Translations under genes and position numbers: made by a program
Part shown: positions 1 through 9,378 of the stretch, one piece after another
How positions within the stretch are numbered: the first letter of the stretch is position 1
Layout of the letters: every line of letters starts with the position of its first letter
Assembly: GCF_017741815.1 (NCBI RefSeq)
Contig: NZ_JAGHMF010000007.1
Span: 248,001 to 312,000, forward strand
Direction of reading: 5' to 3'
Source: Rhizobium sp. 16-488-2b
Lineage (GTDB): Bacteria > Pseudomonadota > Alphaproteobacteria > Rhizobiales > Rhizobiaceae
Length of the DNA: 64,000 nucleotides
Notes under the pieces: model-generated
Database searches by the model: none
Seen by the model: the letters and a program-made list of their open reading frames with translations, nothing else
What the model was told of the DNA's origin: nothing

Positions 1-1977
1 AAGATCCTCGAGCTCTATCTCAACGAGATCTTCTTCGGCCTGAACTCCTACGGTATCGCCAGCGCGGCACTCACCTATTTCAACAAGTCGGTCAACGAAC
101 TGACCATCGCCGATGCCGCCTATCTGGCCTCGCTGCCGAAGGGCCCGGCGAACTACCATCCGTTCCGTCATCCTGAGGCCGCGGTTACCCGCCGCAACTG
201 GGTCATCGACCGCATGGTCGAGAATGGCTATGTCAGCCAGTCGGATGGTGCCGAAGCCAAGAAGCAGCCGCTCGGTGTCACCGGCCGCACCAGCGGTCCG
301 TCGCTCTTCGCATCCGGCTACTTCGCCGAAGCCGTCCGCCGCCAGCTGATCGACCAGTACGGCGAGAAGATGCTCTATGAGGGTGGCCTCTCGGTTCGCA
401 CCTCGTTCGATCCGCAATTGCAGGTCTTCGCGCGCAAGGCGCTGCAGGATGGCCTGATCAACTATGATGAACGCCGCGGCTTCCACGGCCCGATCAAGCA
501 GATCGACACGACGTCGGATTGGGGCAAGGCGCTCGCCGATATCCCGGCTCTCTCCGACGTTCCTGAGTGGGACCTCGCCGTCGTGCTCGCCGTCGCCAGC
601 GACAGCGTCGACATCGGCCTGCAGCCGCAGAAGGATGGCGCGGGCAAGATCGGCTCTGACCGCCAGCGCGGCACCATTGAAGCCAAGAACATGCAGTGGG
701 CCTTCCGTTCGGCCACCGGCGGCAAGACCTCCAAGTCGCCGCAGGGCGTGCTGCAGCCGGGCGACGTCGTCTTCGTCGAGCGTCTCGGCGGCGACAGCTC
801 CACGTCCTATCGTCTGCGCCAGCCGCCCAAGGTCGGCGGTGGTTTCGTCGCCATGGACCCGAAGACCGGCCGCGTGCTGGCCATGGTCGGCGGCTTCTCC
901 TATGCCCAGTCGGAATTCAACCGTGCGACGCAGGCGATGCGCCAGCCTGGTTCGTCCTTCAAGCCTTTCGTTTACGCAGCAGCGATGGACAATGGCTACA
1001 CGCCGGCCTCGGTCGTCAGCGACGATCCGCTCGAAATCCAGGTCGGCAACGGCCAGGTCTGGGCGCCTGATAACTACGAAGGCGAGGGCGGTGGCGCCAA
1101 CACGCTGCGCTTCGCCATCGAGCACTCGCGCAACCGCATGACGGTGCGTCTGGCCAACGACCTCGGCATGAACGTCGTTGCCGAATATGCCAACCGCTTC
1201 GGCATCTACGACAAGATGATGCCTGTACTGGCCATGTCGCTTGGCTCCGGCGAAACGACCGTGCTGCGCATGGTTTCGGCCTATTCGGTCATCGCCAACG
1301 GCGGCAAGCAGATCAAGCCGACGCTCATCGACCGTATCCAGGACCGCTACGGCAAGACCATATTCAAGCATGAGGAGCGCGTCTGCGAGGCCTGCAACGC
1401 CAGCGACTGGCAGAACCAGGAAGAGCCGAACGTGGTGGATAACCGCGAAACCGTTCTCGACCCGATGACCTCCTACCAGATCACCTCGATGATGCAGGGC
1501 GTTATCCAGCGCGGCACGGCCGCCGGCAAGGTCCAGCTCGGCGAACGCGACGTCGCCGGCAAGACCGGCACGACCAACGATGAAAAGGACGCCTGGTTCG
1601 TCGGCTTCACGCCGGATCTGGTCGCCGGTCTTTATATCGGTTTCGATTCGCCATCGACGCTGGGCCGCGGCGGCACCGGCAGCTCGCTGTCCGCTCCCGT
1701 CTTCAACGAGTTCATGCAGGCGGCCGTCAAGGACACGCCGGTATCGAAGTTCGTCATCCCCGCCGGCATGAACCTGATCCCGATCGATCGCAAGACCGGC
1801 ATGGCCGCGACGCAGGGCGATCCGAACACCATCATCGAGGCCTTCAAGCCCGGCACCGGCCCGGCCGACAGCTACTCCGTCATCGGCATGGACAACACCA
1901 TGGCGCCGGAGGAAATCCTGAAGACTTCGCCGCAGGCCAACCAGGCGGTTCAATCCGGCGCCGGCGGTCTCTACTGA
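1..1977 (+). CDS. mrcA: Class A penicillin-binding protein 1A (bifunctional transglycosylase/transpeptidase), 5' end outside window
   Basis: The frame is open from base 1, so the N-terminus (membrane anchor and most of the GT51 transglycosylase domain) lies upstream. The first residues, KILELYLNEIFFG, match the end of the GT51 domain. The transpeptidase domain shows all three penicilloyl-transferase motifs: SSFK in QPGSSFKP (nucleophile Ser codon at 952), the SxN-type SRN in EHSRNRM, and KTGT in AGKTGTTNDEKD. The family polymerises and cross-links peptidoglycan in the periplasm. The C-terminus is Gly/Ala/Gln-rich and ends LY. prfB follows after 101 bases. The function is secure; mrcA versus another class A paralogue name is family-level inference. 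Confidence 0.93.
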   Translation, partial: KILELYLNEIFFGLNSYGIASAALTYFNKSVNELTIADAAYLASLPKGPANYHPFRHPEAAVTRRNWVIDRMVENGYVSQSDGAEAKKQPLGVTGRTSGPSLFASGYFAEAVRRQLIDQYGEKMLYEGGLSVRTSFDPQLQVFARKALQDGLINYDERRGFHGPIKQIDTTSDWGKALADIPALSDVPEWDLAVVLAVASDSVDIGLQPQKDGAGKIGSDRQRGTIEAKNMQWAFRSATGGKTSKSPQGVLQPGDVVFVERLGGDSSTSYRLRQPPKVGGGFVAMDPKTGRVLAMVGGFSYAQSEFNRATQAMRQPGSSFKPFVYAAAMDNGYTPASVVSDDPLEIQVGNGQVWAPDNYEGEGGGANTLRFAIEHSRNRMTVRLANDLGMNVVAEYANRFGIYDKMMPVLAMSLGSGETTVLRMVSAYSVIANGGKQIKPTLIDRIQDRYGKTIFKHEERVCEACNASDWQNQEEPNVVDNRETVLDPMTSYQITSMMQGVIQRGTAAGKVQLGERDVAGKTGTTNDEKDAWFVGFTPDLVAGLYIGFDSPSTLGRGGTGSSLSAPVFNEFMQAAVKDTPVSKFVIPAGMNLIPIDRKTGMAATQGDPNTIIEAFKPGTGPADSYSVIGMDNTMAPEEILKTSPQANQAVQSGAGGLY

Positions 1978-2078
1978 CATTTTCGGCTGATAGCGTGGCG
2001 GTCGCGGCTCTTTACATCCGCGGCCGCCACAACTATTTGACGGACGACTTTTGAAGACAACGCAAAAGAAGCGGGACA

Positions 2079-3210
2079 ATGCGAGCGGAAATCCAGAACG
2101 TAGTCGATGAAACCAAGCAGGCTATCACCCTGCTGAGGAGGCATCTTTGACTGGGACCAGGCGATAAGACGACTGGACTGGTTGAACAACAAGGCAGAGG
2201 ACCCGAACCTCTGGAACGATGCCACCGAAGCACAGAAGCTGATGCGCGAGCGCCAGCAGCTTGATGACGGCATCAGCGGCGTACGCCGCTTCGAACAGCA
2301 GATCAAAGACAATATCGAGCTCATCGAGATGGGCGAGGACGAGGGCGACGAAGCCATCGTCAAGGAAGCCGAAGACGCGCTGAAGGCACTCAAGGCCGAA
2401 GCCGCGCGCCAGCAGGTCGAAGCGATGTTGTCTGGCGAAGCTGACAGCAATGACACCTATCTCGAAGTGCACTCCGGCGCCGGTGGCACCGAAAGCCAGG
2501 ACTGGGCGAACATGCTTTTGCGCATGTATACCCGCTGGGCCGAACGCTCGAAGTTCAAGGTCGAGCTGCTCGAAGTGCACGACGGCGAAGAAGCCGGCAT
2601 CAAGTCCGCGACGTTGCTCGTCAAAGGCCACAACGCCTATGGCTGGCTGAAGACCGAATCGGGCGTTCACCGCCTGGTCCGCATCTCGCCCTATGACAGC
2701 AACGCGCGCCGTCACACCTCGTTCTCGTCCATCTGGGTCTACCCCGTCGTCGACGACTCGATCCAGATCGATATCAACGAAAGCGATTGCCGCATCGACA
2801 CTTATCGCTCCTCGGGCGCGGGTGGTCAGCACGTCAACACGACGGACTCGGCGGTTCGCATCACCCACATGCCCTCGGGCATCGTGGTGCAGTGCCAGCA
2901 GGAACGCTCGCAGCACAAGAACCGCGCCAAGGCCTGGGACATGCTGCGCGCACGTCTCTATGAAGCGGAACTGAAGAAGCGTGAAGACGCGGCCAACGCG
3001 GAAGCGGCCTCCAAGTCCGATATCGGCTGGGGCCACCAGATCCGCTCCTACGTCCTGCAGCCCTACCAGATGGTCAAGGACCTGCGCACCGGCGTTACCA
3101 GCACCGCGCCCGACGACGTGCTGGATGGCGAGCTCGACGAGTTCATGGAAGCAGCGCTCGCCCACCGCATCAGCGGCAAGGCGGATGCCGTGGTCGACGA
3201 CGTCGACTGA
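2079..3210 (+). CDS. prfB: Peptide chain release factor 2 (RF2), expressed through a +1 programmed frameshift
   Basis: RF2 reads UGA and UAA stop codons and triggers peptidyl-tRNA hydrolysis. Translation starts at ATG 2079 and runs 23 codons to CTT followed by in-frame TGA (2148-2150). A +1 slip over CTT-T continues at GAC (2149-2151) to the stop at 3208-3210, giving 376 residues, normal for RF2. The catalytic GGQ is at about residues 248-250 (SGAGGQHVN). The stop-codon recognition tripeptide is SPY at 203-205, where E. coli has SPF. An annotation without the shift would give a 23-residue stub or a truncated protein starting near 2182. A strong terminator follows, so the gene is probably the end of its transcript. 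Confidence 0.96.
2136..2151 (+). promoter_or_regulatory. prfB programmed +1 frameshift site with internal Shine-Dalgarno
   Basis: AGGAGG (2136-2141), the three-base spacer CAT, the slippery codon CTT (2145-2147), the stop TGA (2148-2150) and C (2151) reproduce the E. coli arrangement AGGGGG-TAT-CTT-TGA-C. In the known mechanism low RF2 lets the ribosome pause at the poor UGAC stop and slip +1, so RF2 autoregulates its synthesis. The reading frame after the slip joins perfectly to the RF2 body. Confidence 0.95.
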
Positions 3211-3231
3211 TCGACCTCGGTGAGATGACAT

Positions 3232-3259
3232 AAAAAAGGCCCCGGCAGGGGCCTTTTCT
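3232..3259 (+). terminator. Rho-independent terminator after prfB
   Basis: A perfect 10-bp stem AAAAGGCCCC / GGGGCCTTTT with loop GGCA, with A-run and T-run on either side, lies 24 bases after the prfB stop. It can act in both directions and also sits just beyond the end of the convergent gene at 3296. Confidence 0.9.
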
Positions 3260-3295
3260 GATTCTGGCGGTGCGTCTTTCGAAGCGCGACTGACT

Positions 3296-3823
3296 TTAAT
3301 GTCCCGACTTCTCGACACTGATATCGCCGAATTCATCGATAATGACGGTCCAGCTATCGGCATCTCCATCCGGATCGGTCTTCAGATAGACCATGGCGAA
3401 CAGCCCCGGCTCGTTCAGCCGGCCGGTCGAATTTTCAGGGCGGATATCTGTCACATAGGGATTGAGGTCGTTCAGCTCCTGAACCTCGACCGTCGAGACG
3501 ATTTCGGGCCCGGTCTCGGTCTTCGCGATCTGCTGCAGATAGACCTTGGCGGTGCGATCGGCCTGACGAACCGCAAACAGCTTGTAATAGCCATGGCGGG
3601 GTTGGCTTGGCGCGGCGGGCGTTGCCGTCGCTGGCGCGTTCGGGGTGGCGGCAACCGGTGGGCGCGTCACCGCCGGCGTATCGCCGTCGTCGGCCCAGTA
3701 ACCCGTGCTCGTGGCAAATGTGATACTCGCAGGCAAGATGGGATCCGTGGCATCCGTCGCCTGCGCGGCAAGCGGAATTGCGGCGATCAGCAGCGCGCAG
3801 GCTGTCAGTCCGAAACGCTTCAT
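3296..3823 (-). CDS. Secreted hypothetical protein
   Basis: 175 residues. The N-terminus is a clear Sec signal peptide (MKRFG, then a hydrophobic Leu/Ala core ending near AQA). A Pro/Ala/Thr-rich linker follows at about residues 55-75, then a compact C-terminal part ending with an acidic stretch and SVEKSGH. No family is recognised. It begins 4 bases after the nadK stop and its ribosome site (GAGGAT) is made from the last codons of nadK, so it is the downstream gene of a nadK operon. Location is probably periplasmic; function is unknown. Confidence 0.75.
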   Translation of the reverse strand: MKRFGLTACALLIAAIPLAAQATDATDPILPASITFATSTGYWADDGDTPAVTRPPVAATPNAPATATPAAPSQPRHGYYKLFAVRQADRTAKVYLQQIAKTETGPEIVSTVEVQELNDLNPYVTDIRPENSTGRLNEPGLFAMVYLKTDPDGDADSWTVIIDEFGDISVEKSGH

Positions 3824-3827
3824 CGCA

Positions 3828-4601
3828 TCAATCCTCGAATTGCTCGGATAGAATACGGTCGGACCAGGAGCGGTCGGGGTCGGAGAGGATGCGCGCCGTC
3901 ATGTGTTCGGATTGAGCAATGCGCACATGCAGCACCGATTTGACCTCGGAGTTATCGGCAACCGCGTTTACCGGGCGCTTTTCCGATTCGAGAATATGAA
4001 TGTCCACCGTCACCTTGTTCGGCAACAGCGCCCCACGCCAGCGGCGAGGACGAAACGCGCTCACCGGGGTCATCGCCAAAAGCGGCGCGTCCAGAGGCAG
4101 GATCGGCCCATGCGCCGAGAGATTGTAAGCCGTCGAACCGGCCGGCGTCGCCACCATCAGCCCGTCGCAGATCAGTTCCTCAAGCCGGACTACGCCATCG
4201 ACTTCGACCTTGAGCTTGGCGGCCTGGTAGGATTGGCGAAACAGCGAGACCTCGTTGATCGCAAGCGCGGTATCGCTCGTACCATCCGCATTCGTGGTCG
4301 TCATCCTCAGCGGCCGAAACGTGTTCTCGACGGCCGCATTGATCCGCTCGCGCAACGCGTCGGTGCGGTACTCGTTCATCAGAAAGCCGACGGAGCCCCG
4401 GTTCATTCCATAGACGAGCCTGCCGGAGTTCATCGTGCTGTGCAGCGTCTGCAGCATGAAGCCGTCACCGCCGAGTGCCACGATCACATCGGCATCCTTT
4501 GCGGGCACATCCCCGTAAACGCGAATCAGTTCGTCGCGCGCCGCCAGCGCCTCGGCGGTGGGGGAAGCCAGAAAACAGAGGGTCTGAAAGGATACGCTCA
4601 T
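3828..4601 (-). CDS. nadK: NAD kinase
   Basis: 257 residues, the usual length of the short proteobacterial form. NAD kinase phosphorylates NAD to NADP with ATP in the cytoplasm. The diagnostic GGDG motif is at residues 44-47 (VIVALGGDGFML), and the conserved substrate-binding segments NRGSVGFLMNEY and GSTAYNLSAHGP are present. The ATG at 4601 is preceded by AAAGGG. The hypothetical secreted protein gene follows immediately in the same operon. Confidence 0.95.
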   Translation of the reverse strand: MSVSFQTLCFLASPTAEALAARDELIRVYGDVPAKDADVIVALGGDGFMLQTLHSTMNSGRLVYGMNRGSVGFLMNEYRTDALRERINAAVENTFRPLRMTTTNADGTSDTALAINEVSLFRQSYQAAKLKVEVDGVVRLEELICDGLMVATPAGSTAYNLSAHGPILPLDAPLLAMTPVSAFRPRRWRGALLPNKVTVDIHILESEKRPVNAVADNSEVKSVLHVRIAQSEHMTARILSDPDRSWSDRILSEQFED

Positions 4602-4824
4602 GCAATGCCCTTTGATAAAGTCCGCCTAGCTAAATGATAATGGGCTGGCACGACAAGGCATTTTAAGGTCGCAGCTGTTCGCCGGGACTACTCTCTGCAT
4701 AGGTGAGTAGAGTGCAGAAGGGCGCCAATTTCATGGCGCCCCCATTTATCAAGCTATTGGTGATCTGCTTCAAGCGGGCCTTGGTCGACTCGCGTCTGTG
4801 GCCCGTCGGCTTGGCGACAGCGCC

Positions 4825-5112
4825 TTACTTGTTCTGAAGCAGCCAGATCTTTCCGCCCATGGTGATGCCATAGGTATCGGTGGTGCCATCGTCGGTGAGA
4901 TTGCGGCGCTCCAGGAAGCCGTGCTCGCAGAGATCCACAAGCGTCTTCGCGGTGACCGTCTTGATCTTCTGCGGGCGCTCTTTCCAGCGGTCCGTTTTCG
5001 CATAGGTCACGGTTGCGTTCTCATGCGTCCACTTGCCGGCCGCCTGCGGAAAGAGATCGCCGTCACGGGCGAGTTTAAGTCCCGCGATCTGCGCCGGGGT
5101 GAGTTCAGCCAT
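4825..5112 (-). CDS. Hypothetical protein, small, soluble
   Basis: 95 residues, starting MAELTPAQIAGL with AAGAGG upstream of the ATG. No signal peptide or membrane segment. The sequence reads like a small helical/winged-helix-like domain (TAKTLVDLCEHGFLERRNL resembles a recognition-helix and wing pattern), but no family can be named. Between it and nadK (4602-4824) there is a weak hairpin, GGCGCC-aatttcat-GGCGCC near 4720-4740, and nothing else. The tRNA-Thr gene lies upstream on the same strand. Confidence 0.65.
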   Translation of the reverse strand: MAELTPAQIAGLKLARDGDLFPQAAGKWTHENATVTYAKTDRWKERPQKIKTVTAKTLVDLCEHGFLERRNLTDDGTTDTYGITMGGKIWLLQNK

Positions 5113-5263
5113 TTCAATAACCTCTTGGCATGTTGCACGGATCAGCCGTGAATGCAGGGGAACCCTGGGAAACCAAGGGCAATAGGAACCAAATGTTGCA
5201 ACGCGAGCATCTCGTCTACCGAGGCCCGTCGGTGTGGCAACAATCGATTCCTTCGAAGAATTG

Positions 5264-5339
<76 letters not shown>

Positions 5340-5447
5340 AACGCCCGCCAATTAGCAGATTTTGCTGCTCTGTAAAGAAAAATCGGCCACGATTTGATTT
5401 CGCTTAGTGATTTCAACAGGCCGTAGTCGGGCGCCAGTTTCACATGG

Positions 5448-5585
5448 TTAGTTCGGCGTTGTCTGCCGAACGGTCGATTGCAGGTGGCCGCCATTCTCGC
5501 CCATGCCATCGCCGGAAGACGGCATGGCAGCGATGCTGAGAACCGAAACAACCATGAGAGCGATGACAGCGATCATTATTCGCAC
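5448..5585 (-). CDS. Putative 45-residue membrane or secreted peptide
   Basis: A GTG start at 5585 has GGAG seven bases upstream. The product begins VRIMIAVIALMVVSVLSIAA, a single hydrophobic segment or signal peptide, followed by a polar Gly/Ser/Thr-rich tail (PSSGDGMGENGG). No family is recognised. The good ribosome site and hydrophobic N-terminus favour a real gene; the small size keeps confidence low. Confidence 0.4.
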   Translation of the reverse strand: MRIMIAVIALMVVSVLSIAAMPSSGDGMGENGGHLQSTVRQTTPN

Positions 5586-5653
5586 GCGATTTCTCCTTTT
5601 GAACGAGGAAGAAACGCAAATAAGGCAATTGGGTTCCGGAACGGGCGTCGCGG

Positions 5654-5824
5654 CTATTGTGCCGGCGGCGGCGCTGTCGTGGTGGGATTGGTGCCAGGGG
5701 CTGTGGGAGCGAGTGGGTCGGGCTGGTGCACGGGTTGGGTCTTGTCGATCCAGCCGATGCTGAGAATGATGGCGACGAGGATGCCGATGAAGAGAATGCC
5801 GATGATGAGGGGACGAACTGCCAT
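5654..5824 (-). CDS. Putative 56-residue single-span membrane protein
   Basis: Starts at MAVRPL (ATG 5824) with AAGGAG about 9 bases upstream. Residues 5-24 form one transmembrane helix (LIIGILFIGILVAIILSIGW), followed by a short Pro/Thr/Ala-rich tail (about residues 30-56) that looks disordered. Upstream ATGs in frame lack a better site. No function can be assigned. It lies between rlmB and the 45-residue gene on the same strand. Confidence 0.55.
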   Translation of the reverse strand: MAVRPLIIGILFIGILVAIILSIGWIDKTQPVHQPDPLAPTAPGTNPTTTAPPPAQ

Positions 5825-5946
5825 GTCGGATGCTTCTCCTTGTTGGTCGGAGCATTGCTGGATGATAACCGCTGCTGACGTCAAAACCGAGGCGGTCGAG
5901 CATCAGCAGCGGCATCTTTCGGCATGGTGGCCCGTTCGTGAGCCTG

Positions 5947-6837
5947 TCAGCCCTTCAGATGAATGCGCGCCGCGTAGAGCGCGATCGCCGCTGCGTTCGA
6001 CACGTTGAGCGACTTGATCTCGCCGGGCATATCGAGCCGCGCCAGCGCATTCACGGTCTCGCGCGTCTTCTGGCGCAATCCCTTGCCCTCGGCGCCAAGC
6101 ACCAGCGCGACCTTGTCGCCGGAGAAGGTGCCTTCGAGAGGAGCCGGGCCTTCCGAATCAAGGCCGATGGTGACGAAGCCGAGCTTGTGCAGTTCGCCGA
6201 GCGCATCGGCGAGATTGGTGATCTGGATATAAGGGATGAGTTCCAGCGCGCCGGACGCGGATTTGGCGAGCACGCCCGATTCGGTCGGGCTGTGGCGCTG
6301 CGTCGTGATCAGCGCGCCGGCATTGAAGGCGACGGCCGAACGCATGATGGCGCCGACATTGTGCGGATCGGTCACCTGGTCGAGCACCAGGATCAGCGGG
6401 CTGTCCTTCAGCGCTTCGAGGCGGCGCACGGGCAGGGGACGCGTTTCCAGCATCACGCCCTGATGGATGGCATCGGGGCCGAGCACCTTGTCGAGATCCT
6501 GCGGCGAAACCATCTCGACCGGTATGCCGAGTTTCTCGACATCGATCTCAAGGCGGGCCAGCGCGTTCGGGGTCACCGACAGCTTTATCTTCTTGCGCTC
6601 TTTATTCTCGAGCGCGGCGCGCACCGTATGCAGGCCATAGAGATGGACCTGATCAGGCGCCAGCGCCGGCGGCTTCCAGTCATCGCCGCCACGCTTGCGC
6701 TTCTGGAAGCCGGGAGTTGGAATTTCGCCGCGTTCGCGCTTGTTATCGCGATGCGCACGACGCAGGTTGGCGTAGTGCGTATCCTTGGCGGATTTTTCGT
6801 CGGAGGACGTGCCCCCGGATTTGTTGTCTTTGCTCAT
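5947..6837 (-). CDS. rlmB: 23S rRNA (guanosine-2'-O-)-methyltransferase RlmB, TrmH/SpoU family
   Basis: 296 residues. The first ~60 are charged and Lys/Arg/Gly-rich, probably disordered RNA-binding extension. A SpoU substrate-binding domain follows (LYGLHTVRAALEN), then the SPOUT knot with its three motifs: DQVTDPHNVGAIMRSA, LVLGAEGKGLR and IKSLNVSNAAAIALY. The family methylates G2251 of 23S rRNA with S-adenosylmethionine. TrmH family members are hard to separate by sequence alone, so the exact target is inferred. It is transcribed away from the tRNA-Tyr promoter. Confidence 0.88.
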   Translation of the reverse strand: MSKDNKSGGTSSDEKSAKDTHYANLRRAHRDNKRERGEIPTPGFQKRKRGGDDWKPPALAPDQVHLYGLHTVRAALENKERKKIKLSVTPNALARLEIDVEKLGIPVEMVSPQDLDKVLGPDAIHQGVMLETRPLPVRRLEALKDSPLILVLDQVTDPHNVGAIMRSAVAFNAGALITTQRHSPTESGVLAKSASGALELIPYIQITNLADALGELHKLGFVTIGLDSEGPAPLEGTFSGDKVALVLGAEGKGLRQKTRETVNALARLDMPGEIKSLNVSNAAAIALYAARIHLKG

Positions 6838-6940
6838 GCCGCTTTATAGCGGGGGCATTTCTTTCCGCATAGGATTTCTTTGTCCACAGGGGCTTTCCAT
6901 CGCCGATGACATTTTTCGCATATTTTCCATCGTCATCGTG

Positions 6941-6969
6941 TTGACATAGGCAACTCGGCCCGTCATATA
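6941..6969 (+). promoter_or_regulatory. Sigma-70 type promoter for tRNA-Tyr and tRNA-Gly
   Basis: TTGACA (6941-6946), a 17-base spacer and CATATA (6964-6969) form a near-consensus promoter. It ends 73 bases before the mature 5' end of tRNA-Tyr. The two tRNAs are only 26 bases apart, so one transcript probably carries both. Confidence 0.75.
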
Positions 6970-7042
6970 CGCGGCGCAGACAGAGGGGCGGCAACGCTTC
7001 GAAAGTCTAGCAGACTTGGTCTAACGATCCGGACGAAAAACT

Positions 7043-7127
7043 GGAGAGATGCCCGAGTGGTTAAAGGGGACGGACTGTAAATCCGTTGGCTCAGCCTACG
7101 TTGGTTCAAATCCAACTCTCTCCACCA
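7043..7127 (+). tRNA. tRNA-Tyr (anticodon GTA)
   Basis: 85 nt with encoded CCA. Acceptor GGAGAGA pairs with TCTCTCC. Anticodon GTA sits in ACTGTAAAT. The long variable arm (about 13 nt) expected of bacterial class II tRNA-Tyr is present, with T-loop GGTTCAAATCC. Confidence 0.97.
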
Positions 7128-7153
7128 TTCGTCCTCGGATCGGACCAAACCCC

Positions 7154-7227
7154 GCGGGTATAGCTCAATGGTAGAGCAGCAGCCTTCCAAGCTGAATACG
7201 CGGGTTCGATTCCCGCTACCCGCTCCA
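7154..7227 (+). tRNA. tRNA-Gly (anticodon TCC)
   Basis: 74 nt with encoded CCA. Acceptor GCGGGTA pairs with TACCCGC. Anticodon TCC in CTTCCAA reads GGA/GGG. T-arm GGTTCGATTCC. It follows tRNA-Tyr by 26 bases and is probably processed from the same precursor. Confidence 0.97.
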
Positions 7228-7310
7228 CTTTTCAAATCGAAGCCCGACATTATCTACAGCGCGCAAGCGCCTGTTCGCGTTTGCGTATCGCACTGACGCG
7301 GCGCCCCATC

Positions 7311-7820
7311 TCAGCCCCAGAGCAAAACGAAGGGGGAGGCGAGCGCAATGATGCCGGCCGCCATCCAGCGCGTACGCCCATCCATCGTGAATTCGTCGCG
7401 CGACAGCCATTTGCGCACGGCGACATAGCCGACGGCGATGACAGCGCTATAGATGACTGCCCGCAACAGGATCGACCAGCCGCCGCCGAAGAGCCCGATC
7501 GCGATGCCGAATCCTGTCAGCGCGCCGAGGATGCCGTAGCCGACATCGAACATCAGCGTCGTTGTGGTCGAAAGCGGCCTGAGAACGCGTGGAAACGCGA
7601 TGGCCACAGCCGCCGTCAGCAGCCATATGGCGACGATCGCCTGCAGCGTCGACGAACTGACGATGGAGGCCGCCAGCGCCGGCAGCCGCTCGGGCGTCGA
7701 GAGCCGCACGACCTGCGCGATCCAGTCGATCGCGGCCGCCAATATCCACAATATGAATGCGCAGCCGGCAAAGATCAGAAAATTGCCGGCCGATCGTTTC
7801 GCGATATCCTTCGGTTCCAT
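7311..7820 (-). CDS. Hypothetical integral membrane protein
   Basis: 169 residues with about five hydrophobic segments (roughly residues 12-35, 55-76, 88-110, 115-133, 148-168). The start at 7820 has GGGGAG eight bases upstream. No family motif is recognised. It is inserted on the opposite strand between tRNA-Gly and tuf, a place where E. coli has only a tRNA gene, so it is probably a lineage-specific insertion in an old gene order. Confidence 0.75.
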   Translation of the reverse strand: MEPKDIAKRSAGNFLIFAGCAFILWILAAAIDWIAQVVRLSTPERLPALAASIVSSSTLQAIVAIWLLTAAVAIAFPRVLRPLSTTTTLMFDVGYGILGALTGFGIAIGLFGGGWSILLRAVIYSAVIAVGYVAVRKWLSRDEFTMDGRTRWMAAGIIALASPFVLLWG

Positions 7821-8081
7821 GCCATGCTCCCCGGCGATCGCCGGCGTGGCTCCGGCAGGGCAAGTAATATCACAGCATCAATCGCTTGTGGCGGTTTATG
7901 GTGAAATCGCGCACGCTTCGTCGCACTTCTATATTGCCGATCGAATGCTTCGTTCCCATATGCGGCGGCAGTGCGGAATAGCGTCCGCAATTAAGTCTTG
8001 CGCAATTCCGCCGAAAGCCTTAAACGGCGGCACTAAACCGGTTCGCCGGGGTCATCCATTTCGTTCACAGGAAGCATTCAA

Positions 8082-9257
<1,176 letters not shown>

Positions 9258-9281
9258 TCCCTAGGATTGCTTTGAGTTAGG

Positions 9282-9317
9282 AAGGGCCTCGCTGGAAACA
9301 GCGGGGCCTTTTCTTTT
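9282..9317 (+). terminator. Rho-independent terminator after first tuf
   Basis: The stem AAGGGCCTCGCTG / CAGCGGGGCCTT has a GAAA tetraloop, one bulge and one G-T pair, followed by TTCTTTT. It lies 24 bases after the tuf stop. Confidence 0.88.
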
Positions 9318-9378
9318 GCCGCCTTGCGCTCACCATCAAAGACTTTATCTATCCCAACTCCACGGAGGAGGATCTTGG

